DNA of 64,000 nucleotides from CAYSPT01 sp964432985 (GTDB lineage: Bacteria > Muiribacteriota > CAYSPT01). Every line of letters begins with the position of its first letter. Position 1 is the first letter of the stretch. The position numbers were made by a program, and so were the translations under genes. Below the pieces are notes generated by a model. The model ran no database searches and was not told the origin of the DNA. It saw nothing but the letters and a program-made list of their open reading frames with translations. Below are positions 43,686 to 52,786 of this stretch, piece by piece. The stretch lies in NCBI GenBank assembly GCA_964432985.1, contig CAYSPT010000014.1:32323-96322 (forward strand), written 5' to 3'.

Positions 43686-45659
43686 AAGCCGGCGGTTCAC
43701 CCTTCCCGAAGAATGCTCGTCCAGCGCACGGCGCACGTAATCCTGGTTGATATACTCCTTGAGCCGTGCGTTGGGGGCCAGGAGTTCTCTTCTAACATAT
43801 GCTTCGCACGTTCCCCTGAACCAGGACTCATCCGGTGCGCTGAATCCCTGTTTTTTAGCCCTGGTGATTTCGGGAGGAAGAATCCGTTCCATCGCTTTTC
43901 TGAGGATGTTTTTACCGGACGCGATCTGGTTGTGATAGTACCGCTTTTTCTTCGGCATGTTCTCGTCGATCTTCTCCAGGTTGTTCATCCCCGACACTTT
44001 GTAGCTGATGGGGACGCGGCAGGCAAAATCAACCAGATCATTGTCCAGAAACGGTACCCTGGTTTCCAGGGCGTGTGCCATTGAGAGCTTGTCTTCCACC
44101 ACCAGGAGGCCGTGTAAAAATGTCTTGCACTCAAAATACAGGGAACTGTTAATCTGCTCCGTGATGCTGCCGGCTTCCACCTCACGGCCATATACCCGCT
44201 GAAAGATCGATAGAGTGTGATCCTTGAAGGGCACTGCCCCATCGTCGTCGAGTGTTTTGAGCCTTTCGATGGTTTGAGGAGAGAAGAACTCAAGCTTGTC
44301 ACGATTGCTGACCAGACGCTTCCAGTACCGGTAATAGTTCTTGACGTAATCAGAAGGACTGGCGCCAATGGCTGTGGCGTAACGCCAGGGATAACCGCCG
44401 AACAACTCATCGCCGCCGCCCCCCGACATGGAAACCTTGACAAACTTGCCCGCCAGGCGGGCTATATAGTAATTCGGGTAAGACTGCCCTATCCTGAGAT
44501 CTTCCAGATGCCATATAAGGCGGTCCATGACCGCTTCTATATCTCCGGCGTGCAGCACACACTCGTAGTGTTCACTCTGAAATACACTGGCCATTTTTTC
44601 AGCCAGTTCCCGCTCGTCAAATTTCATTTCATGCGCGGCGGCTTCCGAAAGATCGAAACCGCTGGTAAATGTCTGTATTCTGCCCAGGTGCCGTGAAGCA
44701 ACAGCGGTAATGGTCCCGGAATCCATGCCGCCGCTGAGGTAACTTCCGATGGGAACATCGCTTACACACTGGCGCGTGACGGCTCTTTCGATAAGTCCGT
44801 AAAGCTCTTCTACCATATCCTGTTCAGTGGCCCGCGCTTCCTTGGAGAAATCGAAATCCCAGTACTGCCATGATGACACTTCTTCGTTTCGGGCATCAAC
44901 TGTCAGGACGGTGCCCGGTGGTAGAAGCCGAATTCCGGCAAACAGGGTACGGTCGCTGAATATGTTCTGAAAAGAGAAGTATTCGTTTAAAGCAAGCATG
45001 TCGATATCCGGGCGGTCCGGCAGGTATTTAATGATGGACTTGATTTCCGAACCGAATGCCAGCGTTGCATCATCCAGGTAATAATACAGGGGCTTGATGC
45101 CGTAACGGTCCCTCACCAAAAAAAGCCGGCCGGATTTGTTGTCCCAGAGAGCAAAGGCAAACATTCCGTTGAAACGCTTGATACAATCGATTCCCCACTC
45201 TTCATAGGCGTGAATAATGACCTCGGTGTCGGTCCGGCTGGAAAAACTGTGCCCCTGCACTTTCAACTCTTCTCTGAGTTCCCGGAAGTTATAGATCTCG
45301 CCGCTGTGAACCACCCAGATATTCCGGCTCTTTTCGCTCATGGGTTGATGCCCCCGGGGAGAGAGATCCAGGATTGACAGGCGCCGATGTCCCAGAAAAA
45401 GATTATATCGTGAACCTTCGAGCAATTCTCTTCCGGGCGGCGAGTCGATGGCTGCCAGCAGAGGACAGGCCGGCTGGAAACGCAGGTCGGTGAATTCATG
45501 ACCGGACGAAACGCCACGAGGATGGTGCCGGCCTGTTTGCCAAATCAAATACCCCGCATCATCAGGTCCTCGATGAGCGATGACATCAACCATTCCTTTT
45601 ACACGGTCGATGTTCAGGAAGGCACCGTTGCGGGTAAGTACACCGGTGATTCCACACAT
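43635..45659 (-). CDS. Asparagine synthase-type glutamine amidotransferase, copy 2
   Basis: 674 residues starting MCGITGVL with the catalytic Cys2. The glutaminase domain carries an insert of about 50 residues between AHRGPDDAGY and LGHRRLSILDLS. The synthetase domain has SYLSGGMDSGTITAV and ends LLSFETWLRRF. It differs clearly from copy 1, so the two are unlikely to be a recent duplication. It lies 23 bases downstream of the DegT gene in the epimerase-DegT-amidotransferase operon, suggesting amidation of the same sugar. It overlaps the glycosyltransferase gene tail to tail. Confidence 0.9.
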   Translation of the reverse strand: MCGITGVLTRNGAFLNIDRVKGMVDVIAHRGPDDAGYLIWQTGRHHPRGVSSGHEFTDLRFQPACPLLAAIDSPPGRELLEGSRYNLFLGHRRLSILDLSPRGHQPMSEKSRNIWVVHSGEIYNFRELREELKVQGHSFSSRTDTEVIIHAYEEWGIDCIKRFNGMFAFALWDNKSGRLFLVRDRYGIKPLYYYLDDATLAFGSEIKSIIKYLPDRPDIDMLALNEYFSFQNIFSDRTLFAGIRLLPPGTVLTVDARNEEVSSWQYWDFDFSKEARATEQDMVEELYGLIERAVTRQCVSDVPIGSYLSGGMDSGTITAVASRHLGRIQTFTSGFDLSEAAAHEMKFDERELAEKMASVFQSEHYECVLHAGDIEAVMDRLIWHLEDLRIGQSYPNYYIARLAGKFVKVSMSGGGGDELFGGYPWRYATAIGASPSDYVKNYYRYWKRLVSNRDKLEFFSPQTIERLKTLDDDGAVPFKDHTLSIFQRVYGREVEAGSITEQINSSLYFECKTFLHGLLVVEDKLSMAHALETRVPFLDNDLVDFACRVPISYKVSGMNNLEKIDENMPKKKRYYHNQIASGKNILRKAMERILPPEITRAKKQGFSAPDESWFRGTCEAYVRRELLAPNARLKEYINQDYVRRALDEHSSGRVNRRLLIWSLLSFETWLRRFM

Positions 45660-45682
45660 GCGCAGTCCTGCCTCTCAGAATC

Positions 45683-46843
45683 TTATGATAACCTTTTCAG
45701 CGATTCCACCACGTAGTTGTAATCATCCCCGGTCATGCGGTTGTGAAGGGGAATGGCCATGCTGTACCGGGCGCAGTCATTCGATGCAGGATAGTCCTGC
45801 GCCTTGAAACCGTATCGCTCCCGGTAGAAACCGAGCAAATGAACCGAATGCGTACCGGGACGGGTCCCAATACCCTTTGCCTGGAGTTTCTTCATGATCT
45901 CGTTTCTCGAACAGGGAGCCAGGTTCTCATCAACATAGCACACATATGACTGCCAGGCGTGCGAGTAGTCCGGCGGAACCACGGGAGTGTTCAACCAGGG
46001 TACGGCCGACAGCTCATCATGGTAGAAGCGAGTCCACTCGTCTCTCTCCTTGATAAAACGGTCGAGCTTGCCGAGTTGAACCAGTCCCACCGCTCCCTGA
46101 AGATCACTCATCCGGTAATTGAAGCCCAGCAGATTGAAAGCCGGCAACAGGTAGGGCTGGGAGCCATGGTGACGTTGTTCCTCGGAGATGCTGGCTCCAT
46201 GATTGCGCAGCTTGTTGATACGATCTGCCAGGCGTTCATCGTTGGTGGTAACCATTCCCCCCTCACCGGTGGTGATGGATTTCCGCGGATGCAGTGAAAA
46301 GGCTCCGGCCACACCGAGAGTCCCCGCCGGTCGCCCTTTGTAAGCCGCACCGGCAGCACAGGCGGCGTCTTCAACAATAGGGATACCGGGGGCAGCTTCA
46401 GCCACCGCATCGATGTCGGCACACAAACCGAACAGGTGCACTGGCAGGATAGCTTTTGTTCGGGGAGTAACCTTCTCGGCAATCAGAGCAGGATCGATAT
46501 TGAATGTGGAACGTTCCACATCGACGAATACCGGGGTGGCTCCGCAGTAGAGCACCACGTTGGCGGTGGCAATCCAGGTAAATGACGGGAGAATGACCTC
46601 GTCACCCGGGCCGATGCCGAGTCCGGCCAATATGAGATGGAGCCCGGTGGTACAGTTGGAGGACGCAATGGCAAATTCCGCATTATGCCGCCTGGCAAAA
46701 GCCTTCTCGAAGGCGGCGACCTTAGGTCCCTGGGTCAGCCATCCCGACATGATCGGATCCCTGACTGCCTGCCACTCCTCCTCCCCGGTGCTGGGTTTGG
46801 CGATAGGTATGGTGCGTATCATTTCTGACCCCGCTTCGCTCAT
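45683..46843 (-). CDS. DegT/DnrJ/EryC1/StrS-family sugar aminotransferase
   Basis: 386 residues. PLP-dependent family I fold with SGWLTQGPKVAAFEKAFA near the start, VILPSFTWIATANVVLYCG, VEDAACAAGAAYKGRPAG and the PLP-binding lysine in FSLHPRKSITTGEGGMV. Such enzymes add an amino group to a nucleotide-keto-sugar, for example in perosamine-type pathways. The start overlaps the epimerase stop by four bases (ATGA). The amino-sugar would go into the surface glycan assembled by the cluster. Confidence 0.93.
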   Translation of the reverse strand: MSEAGSEMIRTIPIAKPSTGEEEWQAVRDPIMSGWLTQGPKVAAFEKAFARRHNAEFAIASSNCTTGLHLILAGLGIGPGDEVILPSFTWIATANVVLYCGATPVFVDVERSTFNIDPALIAEKVTPRTKAILPVHLFGLCADIDAVAEAAPGIPIVEDAACAAGAAYKGRPAGTLGVAGAFSLHPRKSITTGEGGMVTTNDERLADRINKLRNHGASISEEQRHHGSQPYLLPAFNLLGFNYRMSDLQGAVGLVQLGKLDRFIKERDEWTRFYHDELSAVPWLNTPVVPPDYSHAWQSYVCYVDENLAPCSRNEIMKKLQAKGIGTRPGTHSVHLLGFYRERYGFKAQDYPASNDCARYSMAIPLHNRMTGDDYNYVVESLKRLS

Positions 46844-47853
46844 TGATCCAACCCCGCTTCCCGGCGGCGGCGCTCAACCTCGATTTTATGGCTGTCACGC
46901 CATTCGATTAACCGTTTAAGCCCATCACGAAGTTCGATGCCCGCTTTGAAACCGATTTCGCGTTCTGCTTTTTTCGGGCAGCCAATACGGTTTTTAACAA
47001 ATGTTTTACCACCCGGTTCGTAGTGTATGGAGAGATCGGAACCGGTCACCTCCAGCAGCAGCTCGGCGATTTCCTTGATAGTTGTCTTGACTCCGGTCCC
47101 GACATTGTAAAAGGAGTCGGTAGTGTCCGCTTTCATAGCGCAGACATTGGCTTCTCCACAATCCCCCACATAAATGAAATCGTAAGCCTGCGATCCGTCA
47201 CCAAACACCGCCGGCGGCAGCCCGCGATCAAGGCGGTCGAGCATTTTCATGATGACCGCTATGTACGCTCCCCGGTAGTCCTGACGGGGCCCGTACACAT
47301 TCATATAGCGCAGCCCTGCGTATTCAAAAGACTTTTCCGTATCTTTGTAACGGTTGTACAGAGCCCGGAACATGTGCTCACCGGCAATCTTCGTCGCTCC
47401 GTAAAAGTTATCATTATTGTAGGGATGATCCTCGGTCATGGGCTCTTCAACCGCATCACCGTACACCGAAGCCGACGAGGAAAAAACTATCCTTTTCACC
47501 CCGTTGTTGATACAGGCTTCAAGCACGTTGAATGTGCCTCCAATATTCACCTCGAAGGCAGCCCGGGGATAATCCCAGCAATGAAGCAGCCACAAAGCGG
47601 CAAAGAGAAATACCCCGTCGACCTCCTTTAGAGCAACATCTAGAATATCACGGTGAAGCATGTCACCCCCCAGATCAAAGATACTGACCCGGGGATCCTT
47701 GAGAGCCTCTGCCAGATTTTCGCGGCGCCCTCTGGTAAAGTTATCAAATATAGTAATTTCGCCTACATCTTCTTTCAGAAGCGCGTCGACCGTATGTGAA
47801 CCGATCAGGCCGGCACCCCCGATAAGCATTACTCGTTTGTTCGTTAAGTCCAT
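46840..47853 (-). CDS. NAD-dependent sugar-nucleotide epimerase/dehydratase
   Basis: 337 residues from the ATG at 47853 (GGAG nine bases upstream; an in-frame GTG at 47868 is an alternative). Extended SDR: the NAD-binding GGAGLIGSH, FDNFTRGRREN, the catalytic Ser in VFSSSASVYGD and the YxxxK pair in FYGATKIAGEH, then RYMNVYGPRQD and VGTGVKTTIKEIAELL. It resembles GalE/WbpP-type 4-epimerases or 4,6-dehydratases; which one cannot be told. First gene of the epimerase-aminotransferase-amidotransferase operon. Confidence 0.92.
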   Translation of the reverse strand: MDLTNKRVMLIGGAGLIGSHTVDALLKEDVGEITIFDNFTRGRRENLAEALKDPRVSIFDLGGDMLHRDILDVALKEVDGVFLFAALWLLHCWDYPRAAFEVNIGGTFNVLEACINNGVKRIVFSSSASVYGDAVEEPMTEDHPYNNDNFYGATKIAGEHMFRALYNRYKDTEKSFEYAGLRYMNVYGPRQDYRGAYIAVIMKMLDRLDRGLPPAVFGDGSQAYDFIYVGDCGEANVCAMKADTTDSFYNVGTGVKTTIKEIAELLLEVTGSDLSIHYEPGGKTFVKNRIGCPKKAEREIGFKAGIELRDGLKRLIEWRDSHKIEVERRRREAGLDQ

Positions 47854-47934
47854 GTGCTCTATCTCCACTCGCTATCCAGTTTAAAATACATGACTCCAGT
47901 CTGCTGCGCGCTCCGGCTGCAAGTCGGTGCTCTT

Positions 47935-47951
47935 ATTATACATCTATTATA
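47935..47951 (-). promoter_or_regulatory. Candidate -10 region for the epimerase operon
   Basis: Two TATAAT hexamers lie on the minus strand at 47951-47946 and 47940-47935, 11 bases apart, in an AT-rich stretch just past the thioredoxin stop. The -35 partners are weak (TTGTAT at 47965). Confidence 0.35.
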
Positions 47952-47956
47952 TATAG

Positions 47957-48799
47957 TTAATACAATGTCCTGGATAAGGCGGTGCGAAACCGGTTCATGA
48001 GCGGTTGGTCAGGAACGACGCAAAACAGGGCTACCATTGCTTTTCTGGCCAATTCACCCCGGTACTTTCTGTTCTTCCCGACTGCCTGCAAAAGGATTTC
48101 CATTGCCTTCTCATGATTACCCGCTGAAAAAGCCCGGGCCGCATGATGCAGAAGAGAATCGAGTTCGTCCACACCGGAAATGCTCTCTGTACTGTCACTC
48201 CTTCCGGCCATGTTCCAGAACTCCATGGCCCCGCGCAGAAAATCCAGACCATACGAAACCTGATCGTGATGCTCAAGTTCCCGTATCGCCTCTTCCATCT
48301 TTCCTGCCACCAGGAGAGATTTTACCAGCACCGAAACAGCCAGTTCATGTCCGGGATTGGATTCAAGGATTTCACGGGCCATACTCTCCGCCTTCCCGCA
48401 ACTGCCCTCCTGAAACAGACTTTCAGCCTGGACTGCCCGTGAATCGGCGTCAGTCGGTATATGTGCATCAAGAAATCTTCCCACATCACCCTCGGGAAGA
48501 ACTCCCGCAAACTCCCCAATGACTTTTCCATCTTTGAACAACTTGACCGTGGGAATTCCCTGAACACCGTAGAATCTTGTTGTCTGGGGACATTGGTCGG
48601 CATTTGCCCTGGCCAGCAGGATTTTCCCCTCCCGGGCGGACACCATGTTCTCGAGGACAGGAGTCAATATCCGGCATGGACCGCACCACTGTGCCCAGAA
48701 ATCCACCAGTACCGGCACTGTTTTCGACTGCTCGATGACACGAGTGTAAAACGTGGCATCGGTGACATCGAAAATCAACTCGGATACTACAGGTTTCAT
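47957..48799 (-). CDS. Thioredoxin-TPR protein (CnoX/YbbN-like)
   Basis: 280 residues. The N-terminal thioredoxin domain (1-110) has an intact active site, VDFWAQWCGPCRILTPVL, and the cis-Pro GIPTVKLF. The C-terminal 165 residues form a TPR-like helical domain (CGKAESMAREILESNPGHELAV). This is the layout of CnoX (YbbN), a holdase that protects substrates from oxidation and cooperates with GroEL. E. coli CnoX lacks the full CxxC, whereas other bacteria keep it; this one should be redox-active. It has no signal peptide. It is divergent from the pilin-like gene, with tandem palindromes between them. Confidence 0.9.
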   Translation of the reverse strand: MKPVVSELIFDVTDATFYTRVIEQSKTVPVLVDFWAQWCGPCRILTPVLENMVSAREGKILLARANADQCPQTTRFYGVQGIPTVKLFKDGKVIGEFAGVLPEGDVGRFLDAHIPTDADSRAVQAESLFQEGSCGKAESMAREILESNPGHELAVSVLVKSLLVAGKMEEAIRELEHHDQVSYGLDFLRGAMEFWNMAGRSDSTESISGVDELDSLLHHAARAFSAGNHEKAMEILLQAVGKNRKYRGELARKAMVALFCVVPDQPLMNRFRTALSRTLY

Positions 48800-48868
48800 T
48801 GTACACTCATACCACCTTTCGTAAGAGCCAAATCAACCACATTTGCTTCTCGTTTGTCAAACCATCAC

Positions 48869-48901
48869 GGAGCATATGCTCCGCCACGGAGCATATGCTC
48901 C
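48869..48901. promoter_or_regulatory. Two tandem 14-bp palindromes (candidate operators)
   Basis: GGAGCATATGCTCC, a perfect palindrome, occurs at 48869-48882 and again at 48888-48901, with centres 19 bases apart (close to two helical turns). CAC precedes each copy. They lie between the divergent thioredoxin-TPR gene (start 48799) and the exported-protein gene (start 49019). This layout fits a dimeric repressor or activator binding side by side. Confidence 0.6.
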
Positions 48902-49018
48902 ACATAATCAGGCTACGGGCAACCCCTTGACAGTATTTTTTATAAGACTCAGAGTAATTATGGTATCCTAACCTTGTTTTCTACGCCATCTTACCAGTTT
49001 GCAGAGAGGCGGAAAAGT

Positions 49019-50362
49019 ATGAGATTATTCCTATTGACTGTTCTTATTTGCATTTTTGTTATCTTCCTTCCCCCGTCTAATGCCGAAACCGGTGTGATCG
49101 AACGGGCACTACAACTGGCTGGTTCAAATATTACCGCACTTGTCTACTTTGACATGTCGTTTGCGCTCAAGGGACTTTCTGTGGGAGGTCTCCTCCAACA
49201 AGTAATCGAGGAGCATCACGAAAAGTTCGCCTCACAAGTGGGCTTTAATCCTTCGCAGGACATCACTTCGGGAGTAATGATGTTCGGCAGTCAAGGGGTT
49301 CCGTCTTTTATCTTCAATCTTACCTTCGACCGTCAGCAATTACTCGAGCAGATTGAAAAAGACCTTTCATCACGCAGTACAATAAAAGGGAAATCCGAGG
49401 TAGCCGGCACCACAGTCTATCAATTGGGAGCCCGATTGAAACACCCCTTTTCATTCTGCCTGTTGGAAAAAGATTACCTGCTGGCCGCACCCCCCGACCA
49501 GCTTGAAGCGTATCTTCAGCCCCAAAAAGGAAGTTCCTTTGCCCTACCCTGGGTTTTACAAGAAGCAGCCGACAACCAGATACCTTTGTTTGGCTTCATA
49601 TCCTTCAAAAAGGGATTGCCTTTTTTGAAGAATGTTCCGCCGATGGCCATGCAAATGCTTTCAGGGCTGGACCGTCTTTTCTTTCTCTCTACCGACAAGA
49701 ATCTCACCCTTTACCTTGAAACCGCCGATTTCAACCAGGCCCAGGCCCTGACCGGAATGCTGAACCAGATGAAAATCGGACTTGCCATGCAGCTCGAATC
49801 ATCCCTATCCCAGTTTAAAAAAGATGAGCAATCCATGTCACCGTTCCAGTTGATTTCCACTGAAACCACGATTAAAGTGGCCGGCCTGAGATTTGGCGTT
49901 CTTGCCCTGGAAAACCTGAAAATCCAAACCCACGAAGAGAAACCGTTCCTGATCATCAAACTGCACTACAAAGGCCTTAGAGAGGCTTTGCCGACTTTTC
50001 TCCAGTCTCCTTCGACATTGCTTGCTACCGGATTCATAGCCTCTATAGCATTTCCCAATTTTACCAAGACCCGATTTACCGCCCGGGTCAAAGCCTGCCA
50101 TGCAAATATTAGGATTCTCGAAGGGGCGCTGGAAATGTACGATATCGACCGCGCCGACACGAATCCTCTGCCTGACGGCAAGATTTCCGCATCTTCGCAA
50201 CTGGGGAAAATTCTTATACAGGAAGGTTACCTGATGAATCCCCCGGAATGCCCCGATGGCGGGCACTATATCCACGAGGGGAAATGTTCGGTTTCCTGTT
50301 CGGTGCACGGCAAGCTCAGCGACGGAGAACTCCCATCAATGCAGCCACCATTTGGTCATTAA
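49019..50362 (+). CDS. Exported protein with internal pilin-like helix and cysteine module
   Basis: 447 residues from the ATG at 49019 (GAGAGG upstream). A signal peptide (LFLLTVLICIFVIFLPPSNA) precedes a roughly 310-residue domain resembling DUF3352-type exported proteins. At about residue 333 a type IV pilin-like helix appears inside the chain: IASIAFPNFTKTRFTARVKA, matching the IAIPNF...R..AR pilin core. It is followed by CHANIRILEGALEMYDID, GYLMNPPECPDGGHY and CSVSCSVHG. That second part is the module seen at the end of 7440-8348. A pilin-type helix this far from the N-terminus cannot be processed by prepilin peptidase in the normal way. Confidence 0.8.
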   Translation: MRLFLLTVLICIFVIFLPPSNAETGVIERALQLAGSNITALVYFDMSFALKGLSVGGLLQQVIEEHHEKFASQVGFNPSQDITSGVMMFGSQGVPSFIFNLTFDRQQLLEQIEKDLSSRSTIKGKSEVAGTTVYQLGARLKHPFSFCLLEKDYLLAAPPDQLEAYLQPQKGSSFALPWVLQEAADNQIPLFGFISFKKGLPFLKNVPPMAMQMLSGLDRLFFLSTDKNLTLYLETADFNQAQALTGMLNQMKIGLAMQLESSLSQFKKDEQSMSPFQLISTETTIKVAGLRFGVLALENLKIQTHEEKPFLIIKLHYKGLREALPTFLQSPSTLLATGFIASIAFPNFTKTRFTARVKACHANIRILEGALEMYDIDRADTNPLPDGKISASSQLGKILIQEGYLMNPPECPDGGHYIHEGKCSVSCSVHGKLSDGELPSMQPPFGH

Positions 50363-50415
50363 TCGAGTGCACATGCGTCCGCAGCACACATGCTTGGGAT
50401 ATAAGCAGCCACCGA

Positions 50416-51438
50416 TCAGGTGCTCACCTGTTTGAACACATAGGCAAGACCGCATCCTGTATTCGATGTCTGCAGAAGGCCCGAGGTATCGTCGAAATTT
50501 CCACACGGATACGCCCAGATATACCCATCTTCCGGCATGGTTACCTGTTCGAGTACGTCCCCATGCAGCGAATAAATTTCTGCGACTGTCTCACCCTTAT
50601 TAATAAATTCACCCGGTTTTCTTTTGAACCTGACGAGCCCGCCGCGCTCCGGGCGAATCATCCCCACATATTCATTTAAACCGGGAATATGGGGAAACGG
50701 CTCTGGATGCGGCAGTGGTTCTCCGTCTATCATGTTAAATACTTTCATCACATTCAGGACTCCCCTGACGCCGGTACTGGTGGAGGGTTCGGAGATCCAT
50801 TTACCATCGATAAATTCGACAAAAAGGTAAGGAACTCCTTTCTTTACCGCCAGGTTACGGTAGGTTGGAACGACTTCGGCAGGTAAAGGATTATCATTGA
50901 CGATAATCGTATAGCCAAAAGCTTCAGCCATTTTCATGTTGTCTGTCCGGGTCCTGGAATCACCGGTATTCACCATGCAAAAAAACATCGAGTCGGGCCG
51001 GGTATTGCAATGCATATTGACAATAATGTCGGCCTGATTAACGGCATCACACCACAACGCATGAGCCAGCCGCTGGGTTGCATTTCCGTCAGGTTGGTCG
51101 GCTCTGACGGCACTTACATCCAGATGGTCAATCCATGACCGGTACCGTCCGGCAAAAAAGGCACTGGGATTCATGACCGGAACTCCAATAACCGCCCCAC
51201 GAATATTGCCGGAAAAAACCTCAGAAAGCATTATCCTGTGTATTACTTCAATTCCCTGGATTTCGGTACCGTGCTCGGTTGATGTGAGCAGAAGCGTTGG
51301 TCCCGGCTCACGTCCATTGAGCACCAGAACAGGAACATCCAGGCTAACACCATTGGCCAATTCAAGCCCCCTGATATACCCCTTCTTCAATTCTCCCCTA
51401 CCGGCAACCGCATCACCTACTGTGAGTGTTTCTGGCAT
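50416..51438 (-). CDS. Succinylglutamate desuccinylase/aspartoacylase-family protein
   Basis: 340 residues from the ATG at 51438 (GGAGG eight bases upstream; an earlier TTG frame to 51453 is less likely). The zinc-binding motif TSTEHGTEIQGIEV supplies His and Glu, and IIVNMHCNTRP supplies the second His. FVEFIDGKW fits the later Glu. The C-terminal part (LVRFKRKPGEFINKGETVAEI) is a biotinyl/lipoyl-like beta barrel common in this group. Members hydrolyse N-acyl amino acids; the true substrate is unknown. Convergent with the pilin-like gene. Confidence 0.88.
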   Translation of the reverse strand: MPETLTVGDAVAGRGELKKGYIRGLELANGVSLDVPVLVLNGREPGPTLLLTSTEHGTEIQGIEVIHRIMLSEVFSGNIRGAVIGVPVMNPSAFFAGRYRSWIDHLDVSAVRADQPDGNATQRLAHALWCDAVNQADIIVNMHCNTRPDSMFFCMVNTGDSRTRTDNMKMAEAFGYTIIVNDNPLPAEVVPTYRNLAVKKGVPYLFVEFIDGKWISEPSTSTGVRGVLNVMKVFNMIDGEPLPHPEPFPHIPGLNEYVGMIRPERGGLVRFKRKPGEFINKGETVAEIYSLHGDVLEQVTMPEDGYIWAYPCGNFDDTSGLLQTSNTGCGLAYVFKQVST

Positions 51439-51544
51439 GTTGCATTCCTCCAATTACTTGATGTTCCTTGCACACAACAAAATTGTACCATACTAAAAAT
51501 TTACAGTGTTTCGACCGATAATTGATTAAGAAAGAGGGTTAACT

Positions 51545-52765
51545 ATGGACAAAAGACACCACTATAGGCTGATTGGCATCATTCTCATTTCCTTGATTGC
51601 CGGAGCCGTTGGAGGCTGTACAACCAGGGAATTGCTTTTCAGTTCCACAGGAGCCGGTCTCCTGGGCACAATCGTGTACCGGGAGCATTCCAACCGGGCA
51701 GTGGGCAACCACCCTGACCTGCCCTCGATGCGCTCGATTACCTCACCGACCAGTTCGAGCCTTCAGATCAGGTGGGAAGAAAACCAGAATCCTGATTTCT
51801 CAGCTTACCTTCTCTACCGGCATACCTCTTCAAACGTCAGTACCACTACCGGGACCCTGGTCTCAACCGTTACCGACCGTTCGACCATACAGTACCTGGA
51901 TGAAAACCTTCAGCAGTATACCAGGTACTATTATGTGCTGTACGTTCAAAACGTAGCCGGCACAACAGTGGCCAGCAACAGAATGGATTATGTCACGGGA
52001 AATGTTGAAAACCGGTTTGACAGCGGAAACACACTCATCACTGACGCCCGAGGCGGCAACGTCATTGAAATCAATTCCAGTGGACAGACAGTATGGGAAA
52101 TTACCGGTCTTTCAGGACCATATTCCGCCCGTCGCCTGATCAGCGGCAACACGCTTATCTGCGAAGCTGACTACTTCGATACGGGCACCGGATCGGTCAA
52201 GGAATACACCGCAGATAAAGAAGTAACCTGGCAGGTCGGCGGTTTGACCAAACCTACTTCCGCTACCAGGCTTGATAACGGCAACACATTGATAACCGAA
52301 TCAGCCGATGCTCCCGACGGACGAGTTCTTGAAGTTGACCAGAACGGATCGATTGTCTGGAGCAAAACCGGACTGGACGAGCCCATGGAAGCAGTCAGAC
52401 TCGAGAACGGCAATACACTCGTCACTCTCCACGGATCGGGCAAAGTTGTCGAACTCGATGCATCCGGGACGACCATCTGGTCCCGGGTAGGATTATCCGC
52501 TCCTGCCGATGCCCGGCGCACCTCAACCGGCACCACCTGGATCGCAGTTGGAGGAGAGGGACGTGTCATCGAGGTGACCACAACAGGAGACGTGATACGT
52601 GAAATCACCGGCATATCCTATCCCCGGTCCGTCGAAATCCTTGACAATAGTAGCATTCTGGTATCCGACGGGCGTGATACGGTATGGGAATATGATTCAA
52701 CCGGAAAAGCGACCTGGTGGTACACGGGCAGTCTCGATGTACCTTCCGATGCAGACAGGCTGTGA
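51545..52765 (+). CDS. Lipoprotein with FN3 domain and beta-propeller repeats
   Basis: 406 residues from an ATG with GAGGG six bases upstream. The signal peptide ends in the lipobox AGAVGGC. A fibronectin type III-like domain (about 60-155, LQIRWEENQNPDFSAYLLYR) is followed by five to six repeats of about 42 residues: 'GNTLIT...G.V.EVD..G..VW..TGL..P..A.RL' (for example DNGNTLITESAD, LENGNTLVTLHG). This pattern fits a beta-propeller. It is exposed in the periplasm or on the cell surface, perhaps binding glycans or proteins. No enzyme residues can be identified. Confidence 0.85.
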   Translation: MDKRHHYRLIGIILISLIAGAVGGCTTRELLFSSTGAGLLGTIVYREHSNRAVGNHPDLPSMRSITSPTSSSLQIRWEENQNPDFSAYLLYRHTSSNVSTTTGTLVSTVTDRSTIQYLDENLQQYTRYYYVLYVQNVAGTTVASNRMDYVTGNVENRFDSGNTLITDARGGNVIEINSSGQTVWEITGLSGPYSARRLISGNTLICEADYFDTGTGSVKEYTADKEVTWQVGGLTKPTSATRLDNGNTLITESADAPDGRVLEVDQNGSIVWSKTGLDEPMEAVRLENGNTLVTLHGSGKVVELDASGTTIWSRVGLSAPADARRTSTGTTWIAVGGEGRVIEVTTTGDVIREITGISYPRSVEILDNSSILVSDGRDTVWEYDSTGKATWWYTGSLDVPSDADRL

Positions 52766-52786
52766 AAACTCCGGCGTCTGATATCT

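Noticed and set aside
48869..48901. Repeat pair as a minimal CRISPR array
   Set aside because: Only two palindromic units with a five-base spacer and no cas genes; an operator pair is a better fit.
48927..48932. Perfect TTGACA upstream of the exported-protein gene
   Set aside because: No -10-like hexamer lies 15-19 bases downstream; the nearest (TATGGT) is 26 bases away.
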